The translations under genes were made by a program, and so were the position numbers. From Catellatospora sp. IY07-71 (GTDB taxonomy: Bacteria; Actinomycetota; Actinomycetes; Mycobacteriales; Micromonosporaceae), in assembly GCF_018326265.1 (NCBI RefSeq), contig NZ_AP023360.1, positions 2,099,501-2,163,500 of the forward strand: DNA of 64,000 nucleotides, in the 5' to 3' direction. The notes under the pieces were generated by a model. That model had not been told where the DNA came from and did not search any database. It saw only the letters and a list, made by a program, of their open reading frames with translations. Shown piece by piece: positions 25,676-33,120 of the stretch; position 1 is the stretch's first letter, and each line of letters starts with the position of its first letter.

Positions 25676-26815
25676 TCATAGGAGTTCGGGGGCTTGGGGC
25701 TGGCGGGGGGCGATGTCGAGGGGCTTCTGTTCGGGGAGGTCGTCGCCGGTGACGCCGAGTTCGGTCATGCGGCGGGCGGTGACCAGGACGCGCTGTTCGA
25801 GGGAGCCGATGGCGGCGTTGTACGCCGTGACCGACCCGCTTAGCGACGAGCCGAGCTTGGTGAGGTGGCCGCTGACCGTGCCCAGCCGGGCGTAGAGCTG
25901 CTTGGCGAGTTCGTGGATCTGCAGGGCGTTGCGCGACAGCGCCTCCTGGCGCCAGGTGTAGGCGACCGTACGCAGCAGCGCCACCAGCGTCGACGGCGTG
26001 GCCAGCACGACGTTGCGGGCGAACGCGTGCTCCAGCAGCGCCGGGTCGCGCTGCAGCGCCGCGTCCAGGAACGGGTCGGCGGGCACGAACAGCACCACGA
26101 ACTCGGGCGTCGCCTCGAACGCCTGCCAGTACGCCCGCCCGGCCAGGATGTCCACATGTGACTTGAGGGCACGCGCGTGCGCGTCGAGGTACGTGTCGCG
26201 CTGGCGCTCGTCGCGGGACTCCAGCGCGGTCAGGTACGCGTCGAGCGGCACCTTCGCGTCGACCACCACGCTGCGCCCGCCGTGCAGGCGTACCACCAGG
26301 TCGGGGCGGACCACGGCGATGTCGGCGCTCACGTCGCGCAGCGCGGTGACCTGCTCGTCGAAGTCGCAGTGGCGCAGCATGCCGGCCGCCTCGACGATGC
26401 GGCGCAGCTGGTGCTCGCCCCACCGGCCGCGGACGTGCGAGGTGCGCAGCGCCGCGACCAGCTGGCTCGTCTCCATCCGCAGCGACGCGGACACCTCGGC
26501 CGAGGCCCGGACCTGCTCGCGCAGCTGGGCGTACGCGTCGACGCGGTCGTGCTCCATCTCGTTGACGCGCTGCTCGTAGCGCCGCAGCGTGTCGTGCAGG
26601 GGCGCCACGGCGCGGGCCACGGCCTCCTGCGACTGCGCGGTCGCCTCGAACGACAGCACGCGCATCGCCTGCTCCAGCCGCGCCTCCCCGGCCTGGGTGG
26701 CGTCGAGGGTCGCCTGCAGCCGGGCCGTCTCGGTCGCGGTGCTCGCGCGGGCGGCGAGCCAGCCCAGCCCACCGCCCGCGAGAAGGCACACGACCACGAT
26801 CGCGAGAGTCTCCAC
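25676..26815 (-). CDS. rmuC: DNA recombination protein RmuC
   Basis: A 379-residue protein with an N-terminal helix (LAIVVVCLLAGGGLGWLAA), a coiled-coil stretch (25-110) and then the RmuC nuclease-like domain. Visible motifs are GRWGEHQLRRIVEAAGM, VVVDAKVPLDAYL (Asp and Lys of the PD-(D/E)XK-like core) and FVVLFVPADPFLDAAL. RmuC limits certain sequence inversions and duplications; mechanism not settled. The ATG gives a natural membrane anchor. Third positions near the 3' end are strongly C-rich in the sense strand, next to repeat C2. Confidence 0.92.
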   Translation of the reverse strand: METLAIVVVCLLAGGGLGWLAARASTATETARLQATLDATQAGEARLEQAMRVLSFEATAQSQEAVARAVAPLHDTLRRYEQRVNEMEHDRVDAYAQLREQVRASAEVSASLRMETSQLVAALRTSHVRGRWGEHQLRRIVEAAGMLRHCDFDEQVTALRDVSADIAVVRPDLVVRLHGGRSVVVDAKVPLDAYLTALESRDERQRDTYLDAHARALKSHVDILAGRAYWQAFEATPEFVVLFVPADPFLDAALQRDPALLEHAFARNVVLATPSTLVALLRTVAYTWRQEALSRNALQIHELAKQLYARLGTVSGHLTKLGSSLSGSVTAYNAAIGSLEQRVLVTARRMTELGVTGDDLPEQKPLDIAPRQPQAPELL

Positions 26816-26869
26816 GGCTCCAATGTGCCATCCGCGATCACCCTCGCCGTGGCGACACCACGCCCGATG

Positions 26870-28315
26870 TCAAGCCGTGACGAAGTCCGCCAGGTGCTGC
26901 GACTGCGCCAGCCGGCTCGGCTCGTGCACGTACATCATGTGCCCGGCCTCGTAGTACTTGAACTCGACGTTGCCGCGCAGCTCGGCGGGGATCTCCAGGT
27001 GCGCGAACGTGTGCTCGGAGGCGTAGTACGGCGTCGCGCCGTCGTGGTAGCCGCAGGCCACCTGGACCCGCAGGTGCGGGTTGGCGCGCATCGCGGCGGC
27101 CAGCTTGTCGGCCACGTTGATGTGCTGCCCCTCGAACTCCTTGAACGACCACGGGTGCACGTCGCTGCTGATCGCCCGGTACGGCAGGTCGTTGTGGAAG
27201 CCCAGCTCGCCGCGCAGGTAGTGGTTGATCGCCGCGGTGTACGGGCCCATGATCGCGTCGAAGGACGGGTCGCTGGTCCAGTGCTCCCGGCCGTAGTCGG
27301 CGTCCCAGCCGGTGAACCGCCCGTCCAGCCGCCCGACCGTGCGCCGCCGCGAACGCAGCAGCTCGGTGAAGTAGCGCACGTGCTCCGGGCGCAGGTTCAC
27401 CCGGTCCACGTAGTCGGGGTCGAGGCCGCTGAGGCGGGCCAGGGTGCCGATCGCGGCGGTGCGCTCGGCCTCGGTCAGCCGCGCGCCCCGCTCCAGCGCC
27501 CACGGGTAGGTGCGCTGGGCGAACTCCTCCGCCTCGGCCAGCACCTCGGGCAGCGGGCGGTCGCCGTGCAGGCCGTGGTAGTGCGCGATGGCCGCATACG
27601 TCGGCAGGAACAGCGGGTACGCCAGATCCAGGTGCGGGTGGAACTCCAGGGTGCCGATGTTGAGCACGCTGGACACGAGCATCAGGCCGTTGAGCCACAT
27701 GCCGTGCCGGTCCTGCAGGTGGTGGGCCAGCGCCGCGGCGCGCAGCGTGCCGTAGGACTCGCCGCACAGGAACTTCGGCGAGGTCCAGCGCCCGTGCCGG
27801 GACGTCCAGAGCCGGATCAGCTCGCCGACGCTCTCCACGTCGCCGGTGAAGCCGTGGTAGTCCTTGCTCTTGCCGCCCTTGACCGCCCGGGAGTAGCCGG
27901 TCGACACCGGGTCGATGAAGACCAGGTCGGAGTGGCGCAGCAGGGTCTCGGTGTTGTCGGTCAGCCCGTACGGCGGGCCGGTGAGCGCCCCCGCGTCGCC
28001 CATCACCACCCGGCGCGGGCCGAGCAGGCCCAGGTGGAGCCATACGCTGGACGAGCCGGGGCCCCCGTTGAAGGCGAACGTCACCGGCCGCGTCCCCGGG
28101 TCGGCCCCGTCCAGCGTGTACGCGACCACGAACATCTCGGCCTTGGCCTGGTGCCCGTCGAACGCGTCCTCGGTGTGCGACTCCCCGCGCAGCACGATCC
28201 GGCCCGCGGTGGCGGTGTAGCGCAGGCCGGCGACCTGGTGATGGGTGACGCTGAGGTCGTCGGCCGGCTCGGTGTCGGGGGTCGGCGCACCGTTCTTGCT
28301 CTGCTCGTCTGCCAT
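26870..28315 (-). CDS. Serine carboxypeptidase-like peptidase (S10)
   Basis: A 481-residue alpha/beta-hydrolase of peptidase family S10. Motifs: oxyanion NGGPGSSS, nucleophile Ser in FLCGESYGTLRAAALA, Asp in CGYHDGATPYYA and His in YEAGHMMYVHEP. No signal peptide is visible in the N-terminal MADEQSKNG segment, so it may act in the cytoplasm or leave by another route. S10 enzymes trim C-terminal residues at acid pH. The ATG at 28315 is the natural start; frames further upstream run through the next gene. Confidence 0.92.
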   Translation of the reverse strand: MADEQSKNGAPTPDTEPADDLSVTHHQVAGLRYTATAGRIVLRGESHTEDAFDGHQAKAEMFVVAYTLDGADPGTRPVTFAFNGGPGSSSVWLHLGLLGPRRVVMGDAGALTGPPYGLTDNTETLLRHSDLVFIDPVSTGYSRAVKGGKSKDYHGFTGDVESVGELIRLWTSRHGRWTSPKFLCGESYGTLRAAALAHHLQDRHGMWLNGLMLVSSVLNIGTLEFHPHLDLAYPLFLPTYAAIAHYHGLHGDRPLPEVLAEAEEFAQRTYPWALERGARLTEAERTAAIGTLARLSGLDPDYVDRVNLRPEHVRYFTELLRSRRRTVGRLDGRFTGWDADYGREHWTSDPSFDAIMGPYTAAINHYLRGELGFHNDLPYRAISSDVHPWSFKEFEGQHINVADKLAAAMRANPHLRVQVACGYHDGATPYYASEHTFAHLEIPAELRGNVEFKYYEAGHMMYVHEPSRLAQSQHLADFVTA

Positions 28316-28341
28316 GGCGACAGACCCTACTGCGCAGGCCG

Positions 28342-28911
28342 CTAGGCTGCCGCTCCCCGGCGCAGGCCGATGCTGCCCCCGGTCTCCAGCCGGTAGCCGA
28401 AGCCGTGCACGGTCGACAGTGCCGCGCCGTGCGCGCCGAGCTTGGCCCGCACCCGGCGCACGTGCACGTCGACGGTGCGCTCGCCGCTGAACTCGTGCCC
28501 CCACACCGCCCGCATCAGCTGCAGCCGGGTGAACGCCGCCCCGGCGTGCCGGACCAGGAAGAACAGCAGCTCGAACTCGCGGCGGGTGAAGCGCACCGCA
28601 GCGCCGTCGACGTCGACGGTGCGGCTGACCGTGTCGATGACCACCGGGGTCACCGTCGACACGGCGGCGGGCGCGGGCGCCGGGGTGGCGATCTCGCCGT
28701 CCCAGATCGTGTCGCGCAGCGGCTCGGCATCGGCCAGCGCGTGCACCAGCCGGGTGGCGGCGCTCGCCGCGTCCGGGCCGGTCAGCTTGAGGGTGAGCGT
28801 GACGGTGAGCGGCTCGTCCGCGCCGTCCGGGATGTGGGCGGGGGACTGGCCGAGCAGGGTGGGGAGCGCCGCGCCGGTGTACGCGGACTCGGGCAGCAGG
28901 GTCGTCGTCAT
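28342..28911 (-). CDS. Orphan winged-helix (OmpR-type DNA-binding) regulator
   Basis: A 189-residue protein. The C-terminal 95 residues are an OmpR/PhoB-type winged helix (VRFTRREFELLFFLVRHAGA, AVWGHEFSGERTVDVHVRRV, TVHGFGYRLE). The N-terminal part has no receiver domain: no phospho-acceptor Asp pocket and no adjacent kinase gene. Instead, residues 30-80 may form a small alpha/beta domain (LTVTLTLKLTGPDAASAATR). It therefore answers to something other than a classical kinase. The ATG at 28911 has GGAG upstream. An AT-rich region with an inverted repeat lies upstream at about 29030-29075. Confidence 0.82.
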   Translation of the reverse strand: MTTTLLPESAYTGAALPTLLGQSPAHIPDGADEPLTVTLTLKLTGPDAASAATRLVHALADAEPLRDTIWDGEIATPAPAPAAVSTVTPVVIDTVSRTVDVDGAAVRFTRREFELLFFLVRHAGAAFTRLQLMRAVWGHEFSGERTVDVHVRRVRAKLGAHGAALSTVHGFGYRLETGGSIGLRRGAAA

Positions 28912-29029
28912 GTCGAAACTCCTGGTCGTTGCGGGATCGCGGGTGGGCTGCGGTGCGAGCGACCGGCGACATCGGAATGTGCGCTGCACGTGACCCTCCA
29001 CGAGCGACTCAGCAAGTACCCGGCCAGCT

Positions 29030-29075
29030 TAACTCCTCAATTCCTATCGGTCTAGTAGGAAATTAAATCCTCTCG
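29030..29075. promoter_or_regulatory. AT-rich region upstream of the orphan regulator
   Basis: An unusually AT-rich patch for this genome, with TCCTA and TAGGA half-sites around CGGTCTAG and several TAAAT/TTAAC hexamers. It is probably the promoter/operator of the regulator at 28911. Confidence 0.4.
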
Positions 29076-29111
29076 ACCCGGTCGACGACGCGCCGCCGCC
29101 CTCATGCGCGA

Positions 29112-29149
29112 GGCTCCCACCCCGCCGAGAGAACAGCCGGGTGGGAGCC
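29112..29149 (-). terminator. Terminator of the ogt-alkA operon
   Basis: A perfect 11-bp stem (GGCTCCCACCC and GGGTGGGAGCC) with a 16-nt loop, 18 bp beyond the ogt stop in the direction of transcription. Confidence 0.65.
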
Positions 29150-29167
29150 CTGATCACCGGGTGGCGC

Positions 29168-29620
29168 TCAGGCGCGGTGAGCGGCCTCGTGGGCGAGCAG
29201 CCAGCGCTTCACGTCCAGTCCCCAGCGATAGCCGCCCAGCGAGCCGTCGGTACGCAGCACCCGGTGGCACGGCACGATCAGCGCGACCTGGTTACGGGCG
29301 CAGCCCTGCGCCGCCGCGCGCACCGCCGCCGGGCGTCCGGTCAGCTCGGCCAGCCGGGTGTACGTGATCGGCCCGTCCAGCGTGCGCAGCATGTCCCAGC
29401 ACTGCTCCAGGTACGCCGTGCCGTGCTGGGCGACCGGGACGGCGTCCAGCGCCGCCAGGTCGCCGCCGAAGTAGGCGCGTACCGCGTCCACGGCCTTCTC
29501 CGGCACCTCGCCCGGGGCGGCCCAGCCCGCGGGCAGCTCGGTGCCGAAGACCGCGGCGGTGACGGCGGTGCCGTCGCCGGTCATGGTGAAGGGGCCGGCG
29601 GGAGTCTCTATCGTGATCAT
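29168..29620 (-). CDS. ogt: Methylated-DNA--protein-cysteine methyltransferase
   Basis: A 150-residue suicide DNA repair protein that moves the methyl group from O6-methylguanine to its own Cys. The acceptor is in IVPCHRVLRTDGSLGGYRWG, and YTRLAELTGRPAAVRAAAQG precedes it as the DNA-binding helix. The ATG at 29620 gives the normal MITIETPAGPF start and overlaps the Ada-AlkA gene by 4 bp (ATGA), so the two are co-translated. Together they form an alkylation repair operon. Confidence 0.95.
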   Translation of the reverse strand: MITIETPAGPFTMTGDGTAVTAAVFGTELPAGWAAPGEVPEKAVDAVRAYFGGDLAALDAVPVAQHGTAYLEQCWDMLRTLDGPITYTRLAELTGRPAAVRAAAQGCARNQVALIVPCHRVLRTDGSLGGYRWGLDVKRWLLAHEAAHRA

Positions 29621-31185
29621 GCTGCTCTCCAGAGTCGGATCTGTGCGTACGAGCGCCACGGCCGCCAGCGTTCGGCATGCCGGGCGAGCGCCGCGGGGTC
29701 GTCGGGCAGGCCGAGCGCCTTCGCGCCGCGCCGGGTGCCCAGGTCGGTGGTCAGCAGGACGTCCGGGTCGCCGAGCGCGCGCAGCGCGACGTAGTCGGCG
29801 GTCCACGGGCCCACTCCCGGCAGCGCCAGCAGCGCCTCCCGGGTCGCTGCCCGGTCGCTGCCCGCGTCCAGCCGCAGCCCGTCCCGCACCGCCTCGGCCA
29901 GCGCCCGCAGCGTCCGCCGCCGCGCGACCGGCATCGCGAACACCTCATCCGGCAGCACCAGCACCTGCTCCGGCGTCGGAAACCCGGGCATCGTGCCCTG
30001 ACCTGGCTGCAGTTTCGGGGAAACTGCAGCCAGGCGGGCTGACATTCCCGCAGTTTCCCCGAAACTGCCGCTCCGTTCGGCGGCCGTGCGGGTTCCCGGA
30101 CGGTCGTCCAGGCCGGTGGCGGGGTGCCGGGTTGGTGCGGGCCGCCCGAGCTCGGCGTCGTCGAGGGCGGCTGCGGCGGCGCAGAGGCGGGCGAGGACGG
30201 TGCGGGCGCCGGAGACGCTGATCTGCTGGCCGACGACGGCGCGTACGGCCATCTCGAAGCCGTCCACGCTGCGCGGCAGGCGTACCCCCGGCTCGGCGGC
30301 GACCGCCGCGCTCAGCGCGGGGTCGGCGCCCAGCACCGTGTCGACCGCCGCCGGGTCGGCGTCCAGGTCCAGCAGCCGCCGGCAGCGCGCCACCGCCGGG
30401 GTCAGGTCGCGCACGTCGCTCAGGTGCAGCAGCGCTGCGACGTGCCCGTCCTCGGGCCACAGGGTGGCCGTCGCCGGACCGTGCGGCAGGCGCAGCGCCC
30501 GCGTGTAACGCCCGTCGCGGTACTCGTCCACGCCCGCGATCGTGCGCATGGCGAGGAACCCGAACAGCGACTGCGCGTGCAGCGGCGCGCGGTAGCTCAG
30601 CTTCAGCGCCACCGTGCCGTCCACCGGCGCGTCCTCGCGCCGCAGCGCCGACGGCGCACACCCGTACACCTCGCGGAACGTGTCGTTGAACTGCCGGATG
30701 CTGCCGAACCCCGCCGCGAACGCGATCTCCGACAGGCTCAGCCCCGTCTTGCCGATCAGCGTCTTGGCCGTCTGCGCCCGCTGGGTCCGGGCCAGCGCCA
30801 GCGGCCCCGCCCCCAGCTCCTCGGCCAGCAGCCGGTGCAGATGCCGCTCGGTGTACCCGAGCCGCGACGCCAGCTCCGGCACCCCGCCCCGGTCCACCAC
30901 CCCGTCCCCGATCAGCCGCACGGCCCGCGCCGTCACATCGGCCCGGCTGTCCCACTGCGCCGACCCCGGCACCGCATCCGGCGCACACCGCTTGCACGCC
31001 CGGAACCCGCTCCGCGCCGCCGCCGCCGCACTCGGAAAGAACCGGCAGTTCTCCACCTTCGGCGTCTTCGCCGGACACGACGGCCGACAGTAAATCCCCG
31101 TCGACGTCACCCCGGTCCAAAACACCCCGTCAAACCGCGAATCCCGACTGCTAACCGCCCGGTAATACCTATCCACGCCCCCCAC
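29617..31185 (-). CDS. Ada-type regulator fused to AlkA DNA glycosylase
   Basis: A 522-residue protein. Residues 1-75 are the Ada zinc/methyl-acceptor domain (Cys33, Cys37, Cys64, Cys67). Residues 85-185 are an AraC HTH (VPELASRLGYTERHLHRLLA). The rest is an AlkA glycosylase: N-terminal domain about 195-310, helix-hairpin-helix LPGVGPWTADYVALRALG, catalytic Asp in LTTDLGTRRG. It senses methyl phosphotriesters, probably activates its own operon, and excises 3-alkyladenine. About 40 residues (355-397) interrupt the glycosylase core and include two GCAGTTTC palindromes (30002-30068); the frame is intact. Confidence 0.92.
   Translation of the reverse strand: MGGVDRYYRAVSSRDSRFDGVFWTGVTSTGIYCRPSCPAKTPKVENCRFFPSAAAAARSGFRACKRCAPDAVPGSAQWDSRADVTARAVRLIGDGVVDRGGVPELASRLGYTERHLHRLLAEELGAGPLALARTQRAQTAKTLIGKTGLSLSEIAFAAGFGSIRQFNDTFREVYGCAPSALRREDAPVDGTVALKLSYRAPLHAQSLFGFLAMRTIAGVDEYRDGRYTRALRLPHGPATATLWPEDGHVAALLHLSDVRDLTPAVARCRRLLDLDADPAAVDTVLGADPALSAAVAAEPGVRLPRSVDGFEMAVRAVVGQQISVSGARTVLARLCAAAAALDDAELGRPAPTRHPATGLDDRPGTRTAAERSGSFGETAGMSARLAAVSPKLQPGQGTMPGFPTPEQVLVLPDEVFAMPVARRRTLRALAEAVRDGLRLDAGSDRAATREALLALPGVGPWTADYVALRALGDPDVLLTTDLGTRRGAKALGLPDDPAALARHAERWRPWRSYAQIRLWRAA
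30002..30068. repeat. Repeat family D: two palindromes inside the Ada-AlkA gene
   Basis: The first hairpin has 15-bp perfect arms (30002-30016 and 30020-30034) around GGG. The second has 8-bp perfect arms (30050-30057 and 30061-30068) around CCC. Both share the 19-bp core GCAGTTTC-NNN-GAAACTGC, which recurs at 52746. They encode an extra loop in the glycosylase domain. Confidence 0.85.
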
Positions 31186-31244
31186 CCTCCCCCGCCCCCG
31201 CCCTCGCTGCTAGCGGAAATCGGACCTCACCCCTCTCCCGCGCC

Positions 31245-31323
31245 GATCTTGCGTGAACTGTGGGTACGACACGCGCTAACCGGGCAAAAGGGCAACAGTT
31301 CGCGCAAGATCGACGCGATCTTG
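31245..31323 (+). repeat. Palindromic repeat family A, copy 4 (79 bp)
   Basis: Same length and layout as the other full copies. It lies between the divergent starts of the Ada-AlkA gene and ychF, so unlike the others it does not follow a stop codon. C-rich DNA to the left, G-rich DNA to the right. Confidence 0.92.
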
Positions 31324-31377
31324 AGGGGCTGGTCACGTGGGGGTGGGCGGGAGGGCGGGGATAGACGGGGTGGGACG

Positions 31378-31383
31378 TAAGCT
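31378..31383 (+). promoter_or_regulatory. Putative -10 box of leaderless ychF
   Basis: TAAGCT lying 8 bp before the GTG at 31392, with no ribosome site in between. Confidence 0.45.
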
Positions 31384-31391
31384 GTTCTGTC

Positions 31392-32477
31392 GTGAGCCTC
31401 AGCATCGGGATCGTCGGCCTGCCCAACGTCGGCAAGAGCACCCTGTTCAACGCGTTGACCCGCAACAACGTGCTCGCGGCGAACTACCCGTTCGCCACCA
31501 TCGAGCCCAACGTGGGCGTGGTCGGGCTGCCCGACGCGCGGCTGGACAAGCTCGCCGAGATCTTCGGCTCGCAGCGCATCCTGCCCGCGCCGGTGAGCTT
31601 CACCGACATCGCGGGCCTGGTCAAGGGCGCCTCGAAGGGGCAGGGCAAGGGCAACGCGTTCCTCGCGAACATCCGCGACGTGGATGCGATCTGCCAGGTC
31701 GTCCGCGCCTTCAGCGACCCGAACGTGGTGCACGTCGACGGCAAGGTCTCGCCGAAGGACGACATCGAGACCATCAACACCGAGCTGATGCTCGCCGACC
31801 TGCAGACCGTCGAGAAGGCGCTGCCCCGGCTGGAGAAGGAGGCCAAGCTCCGCAAGGACCGCGCCGGCATCCTCGCCGCCGCGAAGGCCGCCCGCGACCT
31901 GCTCGACAGCGGCACCACCCTGTTCGCCGGCGCGGCCAAGGCCGGCATCGACCTCGCCGAGCTGCGCGAGCTGCACCTGATGACCGCGAAGCCGTTCCTG
32001 TACGTCTTCAACGTCGACGAGGCCGAGCTGGGCAACGAGGAGTTCCTCAACGAGCTGCGCGCGCTGGTCGCCCCGGCCGAGGCCGTGTTCATGGACGCGA
32101 AGATCGAGTCCGAGCTGATCGACCTGTCGCCGGAGGAGGCGGCCGAGATGCTGGAGGCCATCGGCCAGTCCGAGCCCGGCCTCAACCAGCTGATCCGGGT
32201 CGGTTTCGGCACGCTCGGCCTGCAGACCTACCTCACCGCGGGCCCGAAGGAGGCGCGCGCCTGGACCATCCCGGTCGGCGCGACCGCCCCCGAGGCCGCC
32301 GGCGTCATCCACAGCGACTTCCAGCGCGGCTTCATCAAGGCCGAGATCGTGGCGTACGACGACCTCGTCGCGGCGGGCTCCATGGCGGCTGCCAAGGCCG
32401 CCGGGCGGGTCCGCATGGAGGGCAAGGAGTACGTCATGGCCGACGGCGACGTGGTGGAGTTCCGCTTCAACGTCTGA
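31392..32477 (+). CDS. ychF: Redox-regulated ATPase YchF (Obg-like)
   Basis: A 361-residue P-loop protein of normal YchF length. G1 GIVGLPNVGKSTLFNALTR, G2/G3 region FTDIAGLVKGASKGQGKGN, an inserted helical domain (about 130-200) and a C-terminal TGS domain (VAAGSMAAAKAAGRVRMEGK, VMADGDVVEFRFNV). YchF prefers ATP over GTP, binds ribosomes and influences stress responses (known for the family). The GTG at 31392 appears leaderless. The syntenic position corresponds to Rv1112. A bidirectional terminator follows. Confidence 0.96.
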   Translation: MSLSIGIVGLPNVGKSTLFNALTRNNVLAANYPFATIEPNVGVVGLPDARLDKLAEIFGSQRILPAPVSFTDIAGLVKGASKGQGKGNAFLANIRDVDAICQVVRAFSDPNVVHVDGKVSPKDDIETINTELMLADLQTVEKALPRLEKEAKLRKDRAGILAAAKAARDLLDSGTTLFAGAAKAGIDLAELRELHLMTAKPFLYVFNVDEAELGNEEFLNELRALVAPAEAVFMDAKIESELIDLSPEEAAEMLEAIGQSEPGLNQLIRVGFGTLGLQTYLTAGPKEARAWTIPVGATAPEAAGVIHSDFQRGFIKAEIVAYDDLVAAGSMAAAKAAGRVRMEGKEYVMADGDVVEFRFNV

Positions 32478-32508
32478 GCTTCGGAGACGAGCGCCTCCTG
32501 CGGGATCC

Positions 32509-32561
32509 GGCTGGATCCGGGGACCGGGCCTGACGTGAAGCCCGGGTCATTGGATCCAGCC
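32509..32561. terminator. Bidirectional terminator between ychF and the YCII gene
   Basis: Outer arms GGCTGGATCC and GGATCCAGCC, inner arms GACCGGGC and GCCCGGGTC: a long near-perfect hairpin in the gap between two convergent genes. Confidence 0.7.
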
Positions 32562-32583
32562 TGCCCCCGTTCCCGCTGGAAGG

Positions 32584-32958
32584 TCATCCGCGCCGGTCGG
32601 CCCGGCGCAGCATCTCGTCAGTCTCGGGGTCGGGCAGGAGCTCCCGGACCTCCTGCGCGCAGCGGCAGGCGACGGCCATCTTGGCGGCCCACTCCAGCGC
32701 TTCCTCGCGGGTGGCCACCTCGACCACGGAGAACCCGCCGACGACCTCCTTGGTCTCCGGGTAGGGGCCGTCCGTGACCATCCCGTCCGTGGCCACGATG
32801 CTCGCCCGCTGCCGCTCCAGCCCCGCGCCGTACACCCACACCCCGGCGTTCACGGCCTCCTGGACCACCGCGTGCGAGGCCTTGCCCACGTCGGCCATCT
32901 CCTCGGCGGGGATGTGGTCCATCGCGCCGTCATTGAACGAGATCAAGTATCGCGTCAT
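32584..32958 (-). CDS. YCII-related domain protein
   Basis: A 124-residue protein of the YCII/DGPF family: MTRYLISFNDGAMDHIPAEE, VTDGPYPETKEVVGGFSVV and EALEWAAKMAVACR. These are small ferredoxin-like proteins, often near sigma factors or with enzymatic roles still unclear. The DGP motif is intact. The ATG at 32958 has GGGAG upstream. It is convergent with ychF. Confidence 0.85.
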   Translation of the reverse strand: MTRYLISFNDGAMDHIPAEEMADVGKASHAVVQEAVNAGVWVYGAGLERQRASIVATDGMVTDGPYPETKEVVGGFSVVEVATREEALEWAAKMAVACRCAQEVRELLPDPETDEMLRRADRRG

Positions 32959-33075
32959 CGCATGACTCCCTGGTCCGGGCGGCTTCCACCGGCCGCCGCT
33001 CACCTCTGCTACGAACGGCTCGCCTGAGATCCGACGCTATACCCGGAGAATTTTTGAAGGTCCGCCATACACGAA

Positions 33076-33105
33076 AGGAGCCGGCCGCACCAGCGGCCGG
33101 CTCCT
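33076..33105 (-). terminator. Terminator of the secreted repeat protein gene
   Basis: A perfect 12-bp stem (AGGAGCCGGCCG and its complement) with a 6-nt loop, 15 bp beyond the stop codon of the minus-strand gene, followed by a short T run on that strand. Confidence 0.7.
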
Positions 33106-33120
33106 CGCGTTCCAACCGGT

